The notes: generated from the letters alone by a model not told the origin. Positions 25,145 to 36,360 are shown, counted from the first letter of the stretch. The stretch is DNA of 64,000 nt from Diogma glabrata (GCA_963693315.1 OY856186.1:288105826-288169825), one strand, 5' to 3'. Numbers and translations are program-made.

Positions 25145-25732
25145 ATATTGAAAAAAGTAAGTTTCTTCTACCTAAAGTTAAGTGCTTAGGATATGTCATC
25201 GGTCAGGAGGGTATCAAAATTGATAAAGACAAAGAAGCAGCGATTGCAGAGATCCTAATTCCAACATCAGTGTGCCAAGCTCGAAGATTCTTGGGTATAT
25301 CTGGCTATTACAGTGTTTCTGAGAGTAAAAAAATTTAGAGCCTATATCGAAGGACATTCATTCACGGTTATCACGGACCATGCATCCCTGAAATGGCTGA
25401 TGCAGCAACGAGACCCATCTGGTTGTTAAGCTAAATAGAGTCTCAAACTTCAAGGATACATCTTCAACATAAAGTATAGGAAAGGATCCCAGAATGATGT
25501 GCCTGGTGCTCTTTCTCGCGTGCACTGTGTGGATGCAATCACTTCTAACAGTGAACACGACCTGGATCTCCGTTCAACTGCGTTTTTTTCTCCTGACTAT
25601 TTAAAATTAGTGCAAATTGTTAAGGATAGCGGGACGTCTCTACCGGACTTGCGGCTGATGGACGGTAAAATTTATAAAAAAGTCAACTTCTCTTATAAAA
25701 ACTTATAAAAGAGTCAAGAAGACTTAACAACT
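25145..25732 (+). pseudogene. Old gypsy retrotransposon fragment, RT and RNase H part
   Basis: Encodes the end of a Ty3/gypsy RT (KSKFLLPKVKCLGYVIGQEG, then QARRFLGISGYY). An abrupt deletion follows, then KKFRAYIEGHSFTVITDH, ASLKWLMQQRDPSG and the linker DAITSNSEHDLDL before integrase. Stops at about 25336 and 25426 and the internal deletion mark it as dead. It continues at 35313 beyond the inserted young gypsy element. The protein is close in style to the young element, so both seem to be one lineage. Its left edge abuts RTE-like sequence without a visible LTR. Confidence 0.85.
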
Positions 25733-26797
25733 TATTGAGACTTTTGATAATACAAATAAAATTGCTGCGGGATAACGTTATCCCCAGACGAACACAAGGA
25801 TTTGGGAATCCCTTAAATTTTTATAACATTAGCCGGACATTCCAAAGGAAAGAAAAACAAAAATTAATATATCTATAATTTAAAATACCTTGAACTAAGA
25901 AACTGTTGATTGGTGAACACTTCCAGCGTTGTAATTTCCAATGTTTAATTTCCAAAAAAACTCAGCAGCATGAAATAGATCCTTTCGAGCGAGGTTTCTG
26001 ACACATAAAACTATTATTCGCAGTTTTTGTGCCCCATTGCGGCGTGAATATTCCAATTTGTTCGTAATTCAAATAAAAATTATAAGATGCTTTACGAACC
26101 AACATTTATTATATTAAAATTTCTGGTTTATATAAATTTATAACATGGAGTATGAAAAATTGGATGAAATTTGTAGCTAAAATCCACTGCGTATGAAACT
26201 TAATTTGATACGTTTAAAATATATGCATTAACTTTAAATACATTTTGATATTACATTAATTGATATGTTACGAGTTATTTTATGTATATCTTGAAATTAA
26301 CTCTTTCATTTTCTTTCTTTTTTAATTAAAACTCTATTGATATCAATATCGCACAATTATGATCCACTGCATAATGTTAACAATTAAAAAAACTATATCA
26401 AAAAAACTGTATTGTTTTCTTTCCTTTAATCCAAATCAGAATGAAAAAAAAATCAAAAATGTTTTCTGATTTAAAGTTAAAAACTGAAATGAAAGAATCA
26501 AAATGTGTTTTTCCTTTTGACATCTTCCGATGTCAAAATAAATCGGGTAACATCGAAAATTCAGTAAAGATTAATAACGACAACGACATCTGTTCGCTAG
26601 AATTGGAAATAAAATTGAGTACGTTCGTTTGCTTTTTATAGTATATTCAAAATTTAACTAGCAGTTAAGTTTTAGAAAATTTTAAAATTATTATTAATGT
26701 AAAAATGAACGGAAACTAATGAAATACATTTTTATTGAATTGAAAACGAAGATGAATTTGGTTTTATTATTGTTTTGCGATTATTGCGATCGTTACA
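25733..26797 (-). repeat. 3' LTR of the young gypsy element
   Basis: Same length and, by eye, same sequence as 34244-35308. The sequence left of it (25729-25732) is the target duplication. Immediately inside lies CCATGAATTC (plus strand); a typical purine-rich tract next to the LTR is not obvious. Confidence 0.95.
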
Positions 26798-27121
26798 CCA
26801 TGAATTCAAGGTAAAAATCAAGATTTCTACTCTTGAAATCACAAAAACGTCGCCATCCCCTCCATGACAGAAAACCACCGAACTACTTCCACTTATTAAA
26901 CTGTATCTGGGATCGAAATACCCACAGTCACTGGCGTCAAGACCGATGACCGGTTCCAACACTCATGAAGTCCTTAAGAACTTCACTGAGTATTGAGACC
27001 GACCATCCATCCGAACGTCAGCACCATGGACACCCCGATACAACCAGTAAGTATGACCTGAAGATGTGAACCCCAGAGACGACAATCAGCCAGAGGAACA
27101 ACCCTACCTAACGAAAAGACA
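26798..27121 (-). other. 3' untranslated part of the young gypsy element
   Basis: Lies between the gag-pol stop and the 3' LTR. It has no open frame of note and no envelope-like coding region. Confidence 0.7.
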
Positions 27122-30100
27122 TCATTCCCTGATGTCTTTCGCGTGATGGACTCCAAGATTCTTACCGCTCATATCTGTGCACTCGTAGAGTACATTTCCA
27201 ATCTTAGTCTTAATCATTGCAGGTAAGAACTTTGGAGCCAATTTTGCCGAGAACTTTTTTGTAGCGTCACTCAAATGATGTTGCCGTACATACACACGTT
27301 GTTGTGGTTGAAAAGTCCGTAGTTTAGATCGCAGGTTGTACTGATGTTGCGATTTCTTGAAAGCTGCTTTTAAATTTTTCTGAACCCGGTTCCTGAGCAT
27401 AGTCAAATGATCAGAGCGTTCTAATTCCTCACCAGCATCTTCACCAAGCTTGTGTAGTGATCTCAACAAATGGTAAGTATTTCCCTCCGAGATTGGATGT
27501 TGACCAAATAATAAATAGTACGGTGAGTACTTGGTAGCAGAATGTACTGCAGCCCGCAGTGCATATGCGATTTCACCAATTTGTGAGTCCCACTTGGTAT
27601 GTTGACCTTTAATGAACGCTCGAATTGCTGCTAGAACTGACCTATTGACCCGCTCTGACGCGTTACTTTGAGGACTATAGACACCGGTCCTAATGTGTTT
27701 AATGCCGAAATCTGACAAAAGATTTTGAAAGTTCCTACAAGTGAACTGTTTGCCATTGTCACTGTGCAGAAACTCTGGTACCCCATATGTAAGAAACACT
27801 TCATTCCTTAGAAAAGCATTCACCTTCGGTGAAGTTGCGTTTCTAAGTGGTTTCAGTAGTACAAACTTCGTAGCATGATCCAGAACTATCAATAACACCG
27901 TATTCCCAAGTGTAGAACGAGGGTACGGTCCCAAAAAATCTATATAGACTCTCTGCCATGGACGTGCTGTTTCGAATTGATATTGCATCGGAGGACGCAA
28001 TATCTGATTCGTGGCTTTTGTTTGTTTACATGTGTCGCAGGACACAACATAGTTGTGTACCTGTGACGCCATGCCCGGCCAATAATAAAGACGTCGAAGT
28101 AATTCTAAAGTCTTTTTAACACCCCCATGAGCAGCAGTACTATCATCGTGATGTTTCTGAATCATGTTGGAAGTCATCGGTTTTGGTACCCAGAGTTTCC
28201 ACACAGGAACATCGTTAGGTATTGCATCAGGTTTTGGCTCAATACGTATGTATAGCTTATCATCCACGACTTTAACAGATGGAAAGTCCTTGGGTGATGA
28301 TTGAACTTTAGCTATCATATCCGTATATTCTTTGTGCCGATAACCTTCATTGTCGATTTTAATTTCACTGATGTGATGTACTAATGCTTCCGTCAATTCC
28401 TCGTGTGTATCGTCATAAAGACGAGATAGAGCATCAGGGACTATATTTTGGGTACCTTTTTGGTGGACAATTGTAAAATCCATATGTTGGAGTTTTAGGC
28501 TCCACCTAGCCAGACGACCACTCAAGTCTTTCTGTGACATAAGCCACTTCAGACTTGAGTGATCAGTCACAATTGTAAATCGGTGACCTTCAACATAGCC
28601 CCTGAATTTCTTCACACTCAGAATTGCCGCAAGACATTCAAGCTCAGAAACCGAATAGTTTCGTTGAGCTTTATTAAGTTTTTTCGACATGAAGGCTATC
28701 GGACACTCTTGTCCGTCAGTATCAACCTGATACAACACACTACCTATCCCTGTCAGACTCGCATCGCATCTAATAAAGAACTCTTTATTATAGTCAGGGT
28801 TCACTAATACCGGTGCTGTAGTCAGCAATCGTTTTAAATTTTCGAAAGCAGCTTGCGCTTCTAATGTCCATTTCAATTTCTCCGAACTCTTCTTTAATAA
28901 ATCCGTAATTGGTGATACCACGCTTGCATAACTTGGTATGAAACGTTGGTACCAACCAGCCATTCCTAAAAGACGTCGTATCTGTTTTACTGTAGATGGA
29001 GCTGGATACTCTGCTACAGCTCTTACCTTGTCAGGGTCTGTTCGAAGACCATCTTCACCAACCAAAAATCCCAAGTATTTCACCTCTCTCAGAACAAATT
29101 TACTTTTCTTGAGGTTTATTGTTAACCCAGCCGCTCTTAACAATGAAGAGACTTTGGACAGCAATTCCATATGTTCCTGGAACGTGGAAGAGACTACCAA
29201 TAGATCATCCAAATAAACAAAGACATTTTCGTGATATTGATGTGGTATCACTTTGTGCATTAGCCGACACATTGTCTGGGGAGCATTGCACAATCCAAAG
29301 GGCATAACCCGGAATTGATACAATGGACGACCAGGCACTGTGAAGGCTGTCTTGTCTCTAGATGCTTCTGCCAGAGGAATCTGCCAGAAAGCATCTTTGA
29401 GATCAATACTTGAAATGTACTTTGTGCTATTTAGACGACCTAGTAAGCCATCAATCAAGGGAAGTGGGTAAGCGTCCTTTTTAGTGAGTGAATTGACACG
29501 ACGGCTATCAATACATAATCTGTTTTTACCAGATTCTTTTTGTACCAAAACCACTGGCGAGCACCAAGAACTGTTAGACTCTTCGATCACGCCCATTTGA
29601 AGCATTCGGTCAAGTTCGGCATAGACCTTTAGTTGAACAGCCGGCGATGTGGGATAGTGTCTCTGTTTAACAGGTGCACTATCACCAACATCGATGACAT
29701 GTTCAACCAAAGAAGTCTTTCCGAGCCCAGACACTTCAAATGACGGGAAAGAATCCTTGATCATATCCAGTTCATGTTGCTGATCAGTGGTGAGGTTATG
29801 TGTATTAAAAGTTTGTAGCTCTGTGCGAGTCAGTTCACTAACAAAAGAAGGAACAATACCGAATTTCTCCCAGAAATCTATGCCCAGGTAGAGCTCTTCT
29901 CGTAACCCAGGGACTATATGGAACCGCATTGGTTTAGTGGAGCCATTCACAGTTATTGGAACTTCTATGTAACCTAAAATTTTATTTGCAGTACCATCCG
30001 CCGTACGAATACACGAAGTGTACTTACGGTAGGTTGTACCTGATGATTCCAATAATTCCAAGGAATTTCTTCCAAGTATAGTGATTGACGCTCCACTATC

Positions 30101-31342
30101 CAATAGTCCTGAAATATGTTTGTCCAAAATTCTTATTGTCAATCGCGGCCGAGGATCCTTTGTTTCTGAAAGGATAGATGAAATACAAGCTTTACGAAAT
30201 AATTTCCTCATCCTCCAATATCTAATGTTACGTTCAAGACGTCTAAAATATGTTCGATGTAATGATGGGAAATTAAATGTATTCGATGATTTTATTTGGG
30301 TTTCGTTGGTGGTTGCCGATCGTCCTGCGTCGCTACATCTCTCGTCGCCTTCTTCGTGCTGTTGTTCGGGCTGTTTTGAATCCATCGTTTCAAAATATCC
30401 ATCTCGATCTAGTTCCACATCCACCTCATAATCATCCACCTGCTGTAGCTTGCTAATTCTTAAATTTGATGTTCTGGTCGGAACTGGTGTGGACCACAAC
30501 CGTTCAAACTTCTGACATAAAGTCCGAAGTTCATCAATTGAATGTATTGTTGCAGCTAGAGTAGCGTTTTGGAGCTCCACACTCAGTCCCTCCCGAGCAA
30601 TTTCTAGCATTTCACGGTCAGCAAATGGACGTGCTAAACGACGATTTAACGAACCAATCTCCACCAGATACTCGTACACGCTCTCCTTTGACTTTTGTTT
30701 GCGGTTCAGAAGAACTCGCAAGATCGCCTTATCATCAGTGAGCGTACCGAAGGTTTGTAGGAGTCCCTCCCTTAACACTGGATAGGTCACCACCTCATAT
30801 TCATGAGTTAAATTCAGATAGTATCTGTCGGCAGCCCCCTTAAGATACCGTGGAACGATAGACCTAAGGTCGTCCCAATTCACACGGTCCCTCCTGGCAG
30901 CCGCCTCAACTCTGTGAACAAACTCATGAACATCAGGAGAGTGACCATCTCCTGTGAAGGTTGGAACCCAATTTGAGTCATAACGACTCAAATTGTTCCC
31001 ATGAACCCCTCGGTACTCCACTGGTGCTAACGCTGGAGCCGCGTCACGCCATACCTGAGGAGGTTGGTTGTATGGTGGTGGTGCTGTAAGTGGAGCTTGT
31101 GGATATAATGGTGGTGGTTGTACCTGTGGTACTGATGGATAATTTAATGATAATTGCTGTTGTACTAATGCTGGACTATTGTGTATGTGTTCAGCTTGGA
31201 GTGATGGACCCAATTGTGGTATTGCAAAGTCCTCTGCCCAATTGTTCCCCCTGAAGTTCACACCCCGAACCAGACATTCGATCTGTAGTTCGGTGGGTTC
31301 CAAACCATAGAACGGATGGTCAACGTCTAGTTGGTTTGACAT
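27122..31342 (-). CDS. Gypsy gag-pol polyprotein, 1406 aa, uninterrupted
   Basis: A single frame fuses capsid and enzymes. Residues 1-300 are gag-like, with a Pro/Gln-rich stretch at 55-95 and a capsid region (WDDLRSIVPRYLKGAADRYY at 156-175). No CCHC zinc knuckle is present. The aspartic protease motif LLDSGAS is at 413-419. Reverse transcriptase spans about 570-800, with the catalytic YLDD at 710-713. RNase H starts at about 855 (FFIRCDAS; VTDHSSLKWLM at 925-935). The integrase zinc site has H1065/H1072 and C1102/C1105, and the catalytic core has D1135, D1195 and E1230 (34 residues between the last two, one fewer than usual, as in other PQSNASERVNRS-type gypsy elements). All catalytic residues are present. 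The Met at 31342 is the first in frame; the leader before it is 2.9 kb. It is a retrotransposon polyprotein rather than a host gene. Confidence 0.97.
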   Translation of the reverse strand: MSNQLDVDHPFYGLEPTELQIECLVRGVNFRGNNWAEDFAIPQLGPSLQAEHIHNSPALVQQQLSLNYPSVPQVQPPPLYPQAPLTAPPPYNQPPQVWRDAAPALAPVEYRGVHGNNLSRYDSNWVPTFTGDGHSPDVHEFVHRVEAAARRDRVNWDDLRSIVPRYLKGAADRYYLNLTHEYEVVTYPVLREGLLQTFGTLTDDKAILRVLLNRKQKSKESVYEYLVEIGSLNRRLARPFADREMLEIAREGLSVELQNATLAATIHSIDELRTLCQKFERLWSTPVPTRTSNLRISKLQQVDDYEVDVELDRDGYFETMDSKQPEQQHEEGDERCSDAGRSATTNETQIKSSNTFNFPSLHRTYFRRLERNIRYWRMRKLFRKACISSILSETKDPRPRLTIRILDKHISGLLDSGASITILGRNSLELLESSGTTYRKYTSCIRTADGTANKILGYIEVPITVNGSTKPMRFHIVPGLREELYLGIDFWEKFGIVPSFVSELTRTELQTFNTHNLTTDQQHELDMIKDSFPSFEVSGLGKTSLVEHVIDVGDSAPVKQRHYPTSPAVQLKVYAELDRMLQMGVIEESNSSWCSPVVLVQKESGKNRLCIDSRRVNSLTKKDAYPLPLIDGLLGRLNSTKYISSIDLKDAFWQIPLAEASRDKTAFTVPGRPLYQFRVMPFGLCNAPQTMCRLMHKVIPHQYHENVFVYLDDLLVVSSTFQEHMELLSKVSSLLRAAGLTINLKKSKFVLREVKYLGFLVGEDGLRTDPDKVRAVAEYPAPSTVKQIRRLLGMAGWYQRFIPSYASVVSPITDLLKKSSEKLKWTLEAQAAFENLKRLLTTAPVLVNPDYNKEFFIRCDASLTGIGSVLYQVDTDGQECPIAFMSKKLNKAQRNYSVSELECLAAILSVKKFRGYVEGHRFTIVTDHSSLKWLMSQKDLSGRLARWSLKLQHMDFTIVHQKGTQNIVPDALSRLYDDTHEELTEALVHHISEIKIDNEGYRHKEYTDMIAKVQSSPKDFPSVKVVDDKLYIRIEPKPDAIPNDVPVWKLWVPKPMTSNMIQKHHDDSTAAHGGVKKTLELLRRLYYWPGMASQVHNYVVSCDTCKQTKATNQILRPPMQYQFETARPWQRVYIDFLGPYPRSTLGNTVLLIVLDHATKFVLLKPLRNATSPKVNAFLRNEVFLTYGVPEFLHSDNGKQFTCRNFQNLLSDFGIKHIRTGVYSPQSNASERVNRSVLAAIRAFIKGQHTKWDSQIGEIAYALRAAVHSATKYSPYYLLFGQHPISEGNTYHLLRSLHKLGEDAGEELERSDHLTMLRNRVQKNLKAAFKKSQHQYNLRSKLRTFQPQQRVYVRQHHLSDATKKFSAKLAPKFLPAMIKTKIGNVLYECTDMSGKNLGVHHAKDIRE

Positions 31343-33110
31343 TTTGATGGTAAAACCCGAAAAATTATGAACTCGCTAACAACAACACTAAAACCAATTC
31401 CCAACAACAAATGTAGTTAGTACGATGGAAAAATGAAAACAATGAAAAACGCAAAACGAAAAAAAACAACGAACGCCCCAAAAAAAAAATTTTGTAAAAA
31501 CAAACTTGTACAAGAACAAAAAAACCGCTGTCGCCGCTAATCTTTACTGAATCTTTTACAAAAGTTCCTAAAATATTGTATGTGTAAAAATATAATTTAT
31601 TTATTTAATTTCAGATATACTGAAATATATATATATATATACCTAAAATTAGTTATTGACGATAGCACCCCTAAGAATATTTATTTATTTTTAAAAGAAA
31701 ATTGAAAAATAAAAATATTTAGAAGAATGTTTATTTATTGGATGCACCGTCCTAACTTTGAAATATTGATTTATTTTTTTTTTTTTTAAAAAATAAAAAT
31801 ATTTATTTATATCTTGATGTATTGTGTAATTAAAAAATTATTTATTTAGTTACCTAAAACTATTTAAATTACAAAAAAATTATTTATTTACCTAAAATTA
31901 TTTTAATTAACGAAAATTTAATTTATTTAATAAAAAATTTTATTTATTTAATTCTTGAAAAATTTGTTTGATTTATTTTATTTTTTTTTATTTAATATCA
32001 TAAGAGATTCCCAAAATCAAGATTCGTCTGGAGACAACTGTAAAAAGTAAGTATGGTTACAATATCCATTTTGTTCAAATTTGAAATATCGCGTTCGCGA
32101 GCCCACTCCAACAATGCATGTGAGAACTGACTAGAAAAGCCCCTAACGACCAGATTCTACAGAACAGGTTCTCCCCAACCTAATAAAACAATCACAACTG
32201 TCACGATTAGACACTAGGTCCATTTCTACTGACCCAGTTGTGCTTGTTTAACCTACAAATAAATTACAACTAAACCTAATGCGAAAGTTGAAGAACGCTC
32301 CCGAGCACCAGACTTCAAATCCTAAACTCTATGAACACTGTCTATTGCAAAGTTAAATGGAACAAATGGTAAGTTTTTGAATTTGTATGAGGTGAAGCTT
32401 CTGATCCTGAAAGCAAAGTATAATTGGTTCTTCTCTTCATTACACCGAAGAAGCCTCTGAGCAAAGAATGGTACTACTGGTTTGCACCTAAGTACAAACA
32501 CAGCAACACCACTCCTCGTCCCTGAGAACTTCCTTGCCGAATAAAGAGAAGAAACCAATGTTCTTCGATCGCATAACCCCGGTGGTCATAGGCGATCTAA
32601 GAACGACATCAATGTTAAGGGGATAAGCCCCATGGATGGCTTGTTAGGCCTACCGCTGGGAAAAGGAAATCAATAAACTTATACAATACCATAATATATA
32701 TATAAAAACACCAATAATTGGTTTTCCAAAAGAAATTCAAAACGAAAAAAAAATTAATCACCAATAAAAATTGAAAATACAAAAAATATATCCTGCACAC
32801 ACCCATATCATGTTCATTGAGCGAATTCAACGAACCACTGTACTTGTGCTTGTATACAATAACCTATTTACAACTATGTACAAGACTGTACATTGACAGT
32901 ACCAAAAAATATTTACAAAATATGTACAATGTGTACAAAACGAATCCAAAATATGTACACGATTATATACAAAAGAAAATTATTTACAAAAATATGTACA
33001 ATATGTACAAAAACAAATTCCAATGACAGCACAAAAAAAACAATCTCCAAAAAAAAATTGCTGTAACAAAACGGTTTTTTTTTCAAACAAACAAAAACCA
33101 ATGCATAAGC
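31343..33110 (-). other. Long leader of the young gypsy element, proximal part
   Basis: Very AT-rich and rich in TTTATTTA and A-runs. It includes tandem copies of AATATGTACAA-like sequence at about 32870-33010. I see no convincing coding frame. Such a long leader between the 5' LTR and gag is unusual for gypsy elements. Confidence 0.6.
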
Positions 33111-33614
33111 TTAGCTTATCCAACACCCAGGAACAGGAGCCTCCTGTGGTCCAATCCACTCCTCTACCTGTCGCGTGGTCGGTGAGATGGAGACCTCCTC
33201 GACCACCTCAACCACTTGAGTATCCTTGGTCGAGGAAGACCCCATCTCCACGACCAAGCGACTCTCTTCCTTCCTCTTCTTATTCCTTTCCCTCTTCTTC
33301 AGGGTCGATTTCCTATTCCTGGAGATCCTCCTCCTTTCACGCCAGCCCACATTCGGCTCTGACAGAGGGAGATCCTGGATCAGCTGTTCCAGGAGGTCTC
33401 CAACTATCTGTTCCGAATGTGGATCTGGCTCACCTCGATCCCCAGGTCTCGTTCTCTGTAGCACAGGTCTGTAGACCCGTCCTACCTCTTCCTCCCTATT
33501 TCCCCTTCTTATAATTTGGACCCCGTTGAAGAGGGACCGAACCGCTACCACGTCTTCACCATTGAAGCTCCTCTGCCCCTGTTGTCTTTTACAATACATA
33601 TTCTTATTTCTCAA
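33111..33614 (-). CDS. Extra 167-codon frame in the gypsy leader
   Basis: This frame lies on the coding strand, upstream of gag-pol, and is a local island of much higher GC in an AT-rich leader. The predicted protein is highly charged, with a basic stretch (RNRKSTLKKRERNKKRKEE at about residues 97-115) followed by an acidic, Val/Ser-rich tail. No known domain is recognisable. The plus strand has an overlapping 163-codon frame (33023-33514), but its Pro/Ser-rich product looks like antisense of this one. It could be an accessory protein, a captured host exon, or a structured RNA region. I infer coding from composition and orientation only. Confidence 0.45.
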   Translation of the reverse strand: MRNKNMYCKRQQGQRSFNGEDVVAVRSLFNGVQIIRRGNREEEVGRVYRPVLQRTRPGDRGEPDPHSEQIVGDLLEQLIQDLPLSEPNVGWRERRRISRNRKSTLKKRERNKKRKEESRLVVEMGSSSTKDTQVVEVVEEVSISPTTRQVEEWIGPQEAPVPGCWIS

Positions 33615-34243
33615 GAATTCAAAAAAAAATTAAAACAAATCCAAATATTTTTATTAGAATATTAAAACCAATAACTGGTTTCAAAAAAAAAACCAAACAA
33701 TTCGGACACTCCAAATACACAAGAAAAAATTTAAAAAAAACCAATATCTGGTTTGTCCCCAAAAAAAAGTTTTAAATATTATATATATTTAATATATGTA
33801 TTTATAAGAAAAAATATAAAACAAACCAACAAACAAATTCAAACACTTTCCAAAAAGAACGATCTCTAATAACTGGTTTATCCAAAAATAGTTTTAAATA
33901 TTATATATATTTAACATATGTATTTATAAGAAAAAATATCAAACAAACCAAACTGGTTATTACCGAAAAGAAAAAAAAACTTATTTTGCCCCAAAATAAC
34001 CAGTTGGAAACGCCCTAGTACAAATCTTAATACAAATAATATATTTAATATTTATATAAAAATTATATAAAAAAAAACCCACTGGTTTATCAAACAATTC
34101 ACCCAAAAAACCAACCCGGTTCTATAAAAGAATTACGCCAAAAAAATATGATTTATGCAAATTTTGCGCCAGGAATAACTTTATATTAATCATTTAGAAC
34201 CGTTATTACACTTTTTAAGGTCCGGTTTTGGTTCGGCGTCACG
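33615..34243 (-). other. Leader of the young gypsy element next to the 5' LTR
   Basis: AT-rich sequence with repeated AACTGGTTT and TTAAATATTATATATATTTA motifs (for example near 33770 and 33895). Next to the LTR, in coding orientation, lies GTGACGCCGAACCAAAACC, a likely primer-binding region. I could not assign the tRNA. Confidence 0.5.
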
Positions 34244-35308
34244 TATTGAGACTTTTGATAATACAAATAAAATTGCTGCGGGATAACGTTATCCCCAGAC
34301 GAACACAAGGATTTGGGAATCCCTTAAATTTTTATAACATTAGCCGGACATTCCAAAGGAAAGAAAAACAAAAATTAATATATCTATAATTTAAAATACC
34401 TTGAACTAAGAAACTGTTGATTGGTGAACACTTCCAGCGTTGTAATTTCCAATGTTTAATTTCCAAAAAAACTCAGCAGCATGAAATAGATCCTTTCGAG
34501 CGAGGTTTCTGACACATAAAACTATTATTCGCAGTTTTTGTGCCCCATTGCGGCGTGAATATTCCAATTTGTTCGTAATTCAAATAAAAATTATAAGATG
34601 CTTTACGAACCAACATTTATTATATTAAAATTTCTGGTTTATATAAATTTATAACATGGAGTATGAAAAATTGGATGAAATTTGTAGCTAAAATCCACTG
34701 CGTATGAAACTTAATTTGATACGTTTAAAATATATGCATTAACTTTAAATACATTTTGATATTACATTAATTGATATGTTACGAGTTATTTTATGTATAT
34801 CTTGAAATTAACTCTTTCATTTTCTTTCTTTTTTAATTAAAACTCTATTGATATCAATATCGCACAATTATGATCCACTGCATAATGTTAACAATTAAAA
34901 AAACTATATCAAAAAAACTGTATTGTTTTCTTTCCTTTAATCCAAATCAGAATGAAAAAAAAATCAAAAATGTTTTCTGATTTAAAGTTAAAAACTGAAA
35001 TGAAAGAATCAAAATGTGTTTTTCCTTTTGACATCTTCCGATGTCAAAATAAATCGGGTAACATCGAAAATTCAGTAAAGATTAATAACGACAACGACAT
35101 CTGTTCGCTAGAATTGGAAATAAAATTGAGTACGTTCGTTTGCTTTTTATAGTATATTCAAAATTTAACTAGCAGTTAAGTTTTAGAAAATTTTAAAATT
35201 ATTATTAATGTAAAAATGAACGGAAACTAATGAAATACATTTTTATTGAATTGAAAACGAAGATGAATTTGGTTTTATTATTGTTTTGCGATTATTGCGA
35301 TCGTTACA
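34244..35308 (-). repeat. 5' LTR of the young gypsy element
   Basis: Partner of 25733-26797 at a constant offset of 8511 bases, so no insertion or deletion separates them. It should contain the promoter for the minus-strand transcript; I did not pinpoint a TATA box. A 66-codon plus-strand frame inside it is identical in both LTRs and is antisense to the element. Confidence 0.95.
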
Positions 35309-36360
35309 AACTGAATTAATAGTCAACACGCATGGTCTTCCTACTTCAGCTCATGCCAGAGTAGTAAAGACCCTGCATCGTTTACGGCGTTTCTTCTTCT
35401 GACCCCGAATGTTATCTCAAGTCCAAACCCAACATTCAAATTGTAAAGCCTGCAAAGACATGAAGTCAGCTAATCAGACTCTTAGAGCACCGATGGTCAC
35501 CGCAAGCCAATCCGAGCGTCCGCTACAAAAATTATATGTGGACATCTTAGGTCCGTATCCTATCCGTATCAAAAGCGGGAAATATTACGATCCTTATGGT
35601 CCTCGATCACTTAACGTAATTTGCATTTCTCTTCCCTCTAAAAAAATTAACTGCTGAACCCATCTGTAAGTTGTTGGAATCTCAAGTGTTTCTAACTTTT
35701 GGTTGTCCGGAGACAATAGTATCAGACAAAGGAACTCCATTTACTTCAAAGTTGTTCAAGGATTTGCTGGCAAGATACAACATAAAAAATTTCAAAACTG
35801 CCCTGTACTCACCTTCGGTTAATGCAGTAGAACGAGTTAATCAAAGCGTCCTAAGCGGAATTCGATCATATATTAAAGACCATCATTCTGGTTGGGACCA
35901 GAAATTGCCTGAGATAAATAGCCCTTTACGTAGCATGGTTCATTCATCTATCGGTTTTTCACCTTACTATGCCTTATTCGGATTATCGATGATAGTACAT
36001 GGATCATCATATACCCTGCTAAAAACTTACAGAGCCTTGAAGAACCTATGGAAGAAACATCCGGAAACAGCGGATCATTTAACAGATCAGACACCACCTG
36101 AAGACAGGTATAGCTAAAACTTTTGCTAAATCTGCATAAAGATATAATTTGAGAGCTAGAATTCCAAACTTGAAGGTAGGAGATGTCGTCTTCCGAAGAA
36201 ACTTTATTCTAAGCTTTCTGAACTTTCTGCTAAATTATCTCCGAAATTTATAGAAGCCAGGGTTGTTCGATTAGTGGGTAGCTCGTTAGTAGAACTGCAG
36301 GATGTTGACAGCCAACGGATTGGTACTTACAATGTGAAGGATGTACGCGGTTGAATTCTG
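35309..36360 (+). pseudogene. Old gypsy retrotransposon fragment, integrase part
   Basis: Continues the fragment of 25145-25732. It encodes ELIVNTHGLPTSAHARVVKT (the integrase zinc region), then CKACKDMKSANQTLRAPM, LYVDILGPYP (first catalytic Asp), TIVSDKGTPF (second Asp), YSPSVNAVERVNQS (catalytic Glu) and a tail related to the C-terminus of the young element (ending NVKDVRG versus HAKDIRE). At least three shifts or stops break it. No 3' LTR was identified downstream. Confidence 0.88.

Larger units (their letters stand above)
25729..35312 (-). mobile_element. Young, apparently complete Ty3/gypsy retrotransposon with target duplication
   Basis: Two equal 1065-bp LTRs (25733-26797 and 34244-35308, offset 8511 throughout) bracket a single 1406-codon gag-pol frame on the minus strand. 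The 4-bp sequence AACT flanks the element at 25729-25732 and 35309-35312. In coding orientation the LTR begins TGTAACGATC and ends CTCAATA. I found no difference between the LTRs on side-by-side reading, implying a very recent insertion. It interrupts the integrase-proximal part of an older gypsy fragment. No envelope frame lies between gag-pol and the 3' LTR. Confidence 0.95.

Noticed and set aside
26441..26641. 66-codon plus-strand frame, repeated at 34952-35152
   Set aside because: It lies inside the LTR on the antisense strand. The two copies are identical because the LTRs are, so identity is not evidence of coding.
28559..30431. Plus-strand frames of 60-116 codons within gag-pol
   Set aside because: All are shadows of the intact minus-strand polyprotein.
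33023..33514. 163-codon plus-strand frame in the gypsy leader
   Set aside because: It overlaps the sense-strand 167-codon frame; its Pro/Ser-rich product is what antisense of a Glu/Arg-rich frame gives, and it opposes the element's transcription.
25733..35308. Endogenous-virus (errantivirus) interpretation of the gypsy element
   Set aside because: No third frame with envelope features lies between gag-pol and the 3' LTR; it is a plain LTR retrotransposon as far as the sequence shows.
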